Below, one piece after another: positions 15,995-17,560 of a stretch of 17,560 nt of DNA. Where the stretch lies: the NCBI GenBank assembly GCA_047616325.1, contig JBLHGN010000046.1, positions 1 to 17,560 on the forward strand, written 5' to 3'. Source of the stretch: JBLHGN01 sp047616325. Lineage in GTDB: Bacteria > Pseudomonadota > Gammaproteobacteria > Pseudomonadales > Cellvibrionaceae. Made by a program: the position numbers and the translations under genes. Position 1 is the first letter of the stretch. Each line of letters opens with the position of its first letter. Under the pieces are notes generated by a model. That model was not told the origin of the DNA. It did not search any database and saw only the letters and a program-made list of their open reading frames with translations.

Positions 15995-17357
15995 CTAGGA
16001 AGGCTCGCCCACCTTATTTCCAGATTTGGCTCTTTTCTTTTCCGTCCAGTAATACGGGAAGATCTATATGTTGATTCATCATTTACTCACCCACATAAAG
16101 CGGCCCTGTGGTTCGAGGGAAAATGGTACAGCTACAACAACATTTATCAACGTGCGTACAGTGCAGCAAACTTCTTAAGTGCTATGCAGCTCCAGCCCCG
16201 TGCGCGCGTCGTATTGCTTATAAAAAACAGCATGGATTACGTGGCATTTTATTTTCTGTTTTGTTTTGTTTTGTTTTGTTTTGTTTTGTTTTGTTAGCCT
16301 GTGGCGTAGTGGTAGACTTAAATTCAGAATTCACGCCTGAAGATTTGCGTTGTTTGATCGACGAATACGAAGCACATATGTTGATTGTCGATAAACGGAA
16401 AAAGCGGCTTCTAGAAAAATCCGGTCTACATGGCTCTAACGTAGAGTTGGTATTAAAAGAACTTGACCAACTCAACTTTGGTGTGACTAAAGAGGCTACT
16501 TGGCAGCAAGCTACGTCCTTTGATAAAACAATGAACCTCCATCGCCGCATAAACCTGGATCTTGCGGAAATTATTTACACCTCTAGCAGTACCAGCAAAC
16601 CTAAAGGCGTAATGTTGTCGCATCTTAATATCGTAACCAACATGCACTCTATCGTCGCGTATTTGGAGCTGAATGAAGTAGATCGAGCGATGGTGATTCT
16701 CCCGTTTTATTACGTCTACGAGAAGTCGCTTTTGCTTACTCACTTTCTCGTCGCCGGCAGTGTTGTGATCGATAACGGTTTTACATTTCCCAACAAAGCG
16801 ATCGAAATAATGGCGGAGACCGAGGTAACGAATTTTTCCGGCGTTCCATCCACTTACGCCATACTGCTCAGTCGTTCAAATATTCGTGATGTGCAATTGC
16901 CACACTTGCGCATGGTGACCCAAGCCGGTGGCGCAATGGCTGTAACTGTACAGAAAGAGGTGACCAAAGTGTTTGCGCCAGCGAAATTGTGGGTGATGTA
17001 CGGTGCTACGGAGGCGGCGCCACGGCTCAGCTATTTGCCACCTGAGTACCTAGAGTCAAAAAGTGGCTCAATTGGACGCGCCGTAGACGATGTAGAGCTT
17101 AATATCGCTGATGAAACGAACAAGGTACTTCTCGCAGGAGATGGAGGAGAGATCGTCGCGCGGGGTTCAAATCTAATGATGGATTACTGGAAGGATGAAA
17201 GCCGTACTGCACAGGCATTAGAAAACGGGTGTTATCACACGGGTGATCTCGGCTATCAGGATAGCAATGGCTTTTTCTATATTGTTGGGCGTAAAAGCAA
17301 CATTGTTAAGGTAAAAGGGTTTCGTATTAGTACAAAATAAATAGAGGAAAAAATAAC
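15995..17357 (+). pseudogene. Broken AMP-binding acyl-CoA synthetase gene
   Basis: The N-terminal half reads in one frame from about 15995 (AALWFEGKWYSYNNIYQRAY, RVVLLIKNSMDYVAFYF), as in AMP-forming acyl/aryl-CoA ligases. That frame runs into seven TTTTG repeats and stops at TAG 16295-16297. The remainder (LACGVVVDLNSEFTPEDL onward) lies in a different frame up to TAA 17338-17340. Visible family motifs are A3 (YTSSSTSKPKGVMLSH, with both usual glycines now serine, 16585 and 16594), A5 (MYGATEAAPRLSYL), A7 (YHTGDLG) and A8 (GRKSNIVKVKGFRIS). The C-terminal lid domain with the catalytic lysine is missing. After the TAA the frame still reads IEEKIT, continuing the expected EIEE motif, then meets the IS66-like end. 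No ATG, GTG or TTG starts the N-terminal frame. Confidence 0.9.
16259..16293 (+). repeat. Pentanucleotide microsatellite, (TTTTG)7, inside the synthetase remnant
   Basis: Seven perfect TTTTG units, 35 bases, with a partial unit on each side (G before, TT after). In the reading frames it encodes repeating Phe-Cys-Phe-Val-Leu. The upstream frame exits into TAG at 16295-16297; the downstream frame begins TTA GCC TGT GGC. Because 5 is not a multiple of 3, unit gain or loss switches frames: 6 or 9 units would join the two halves, 7 does not. Such tracts slip readily during replication. Confidence 0.97.
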
Positions 17358-17560
17358 GTAACTATTCAGAGAATTAGCTTAGTTCGTTCAACTTTTCCTG
17401 AATAAAATCAGGCCATTCGCCAGCAAATAGACATTCCAAAGCCTCGCCTACGCCCACGTTATGCTTCCCGCATGTCGACAAATAACTACGAATACGACAG
17501 TAGATATCTGCCCCCATCTTAGATCTGAAGCATCCCGATATTTTTTGCTGTACCTTAGTC
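17358..17560 (-). mobile_element. End of an IS66-family-like insertion sequence (continues past the window)
   Basis: The last 200 bases carry the 3' part of an IS66-type transposase gene, stopping at 17374. The GTAA at 17358-17361 matches the usual outermost bases of IS66-family elements and lies just outside the transposase stop. The synthetase homology ends immediately before it. The 8 bases before (AAAATAAC, 17350-17357) would be the candidate target duplication. The opposite end is not in view, so the boundary is provisional. Confidence 0.6.
17374..17560 (-). CDS. IS66-family transposase, C-terminal fragment (cut by the window edge)
   Basis: An open frame on the minus strand from the window edge to TAA at 17374-17376 gives about 61 residues. 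It includes TKVQQKISGCFRSKMGADIY then CRIRSYLSTCGKHNVGVGEA and ends FIQEKLNELS. The block (V-x-QKISG-x-FR ... GA-x-x-x-CRIRSYLST-x-x-KH) is characteristic of the C-terminal part of DDE transposases in the IS66 family. The catalytic residues would lie outside the window. Whether the transposase is intact cannot be judged. Confidence 0.8.
   Translation of the reverse strand, partial: TKVQQKISGCFRSKMGADIYCRIRSYLSTCGKHNVGVGEALECLFAGEWPDFIQEKLNELS

Noticed and set aside
16108..16258. GTG start at 16108 as the true beginning of the acyl-CoA synthetase
   Set aside because: The frame from 16108 to the repeat gives Cys-rich sequence unlike the family, while the adjacent frame gives clear family sequence (WYSYNNIYQRAYSAANFL). 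The upstream part of the long open frame is spurious.

Overview
The window looks like a chromosomal piece of a marine gammaproteobacterium, most plausibly a polysaccharide-degrading member of the Cellvibrionales (Saccharophagus/Teredinibacter-like). The reasons are an F1Fo ATP synthase operon of gammaproteobacterial type, YajQ and YgiQ of the same type, and a secreted family 16 glucanase with a thrombospondin type 3 calcium repeat and a GlyGly-CTERM-like tail. The assignment is inferred from protein resemblance read by eye; no search was run.

Layout. Positions 1-2578 (minus strand) carry the start of the ATP synthase operon, atpI-atpB-atpE-atpF-atpH, with atpH cut by the window edge. Upstream of atpI, the rsmG-parA-parB genes usual in this group are absent. 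Instead there is a short frame-shifted remnant and a YdgA/DUF945-family gene (3143-4567). Positions 5061-7305 (plus) hold two secreted-protein genes in tandem: a lipoprotein with an HEXXH zinc-metallopeptidase motif and a small predicted beta-rich exported protein. Positions 7320-8456 (minus) encode an AlkC-type DNA alkylation repair protein. Positions 8571-9970 are the wreck of a REC-REC-HisKA-HATPase hybrid kinase. Positions 10021-10926 (minus) are yajQ followed by an SMI1/KNR4 gene. A 50-residue charged protein (11156-11308, plus) and a YgiQ radical SAM gene (11428-13593, minus) follow. The GH16 glucanase is at 14130-15311, with a convincing terminator behind it.

The right end (15995-17560) is a broken acyl-CoA synthetase (AMP-binding) gene. 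Its N-terminal part is readable in one frame up to seven perfect TTTTG repeats, and the rest continues in another frame. It has also lost two glycines of the A3 phosphate-binding motif, acquired a nonsense codon, and is cut by the end of an IS66-type element whose transposase runs off the window. Removing one TTTTG unit (7 to 6) or adding two (to 9) would join the two frames. The tract is therefore either a phase-variation switch or a microsatellite that expanded in a dying gene; the other lesions favour the latter.

Two clear pseudogenes (hybrid kinase and acyl-CoA synthetase), two or three weaker remnants and an IS end within 17.5 kb suggest a genome under relaxed selection, as in host-associated lineages. 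The housekeeping genes are intact.
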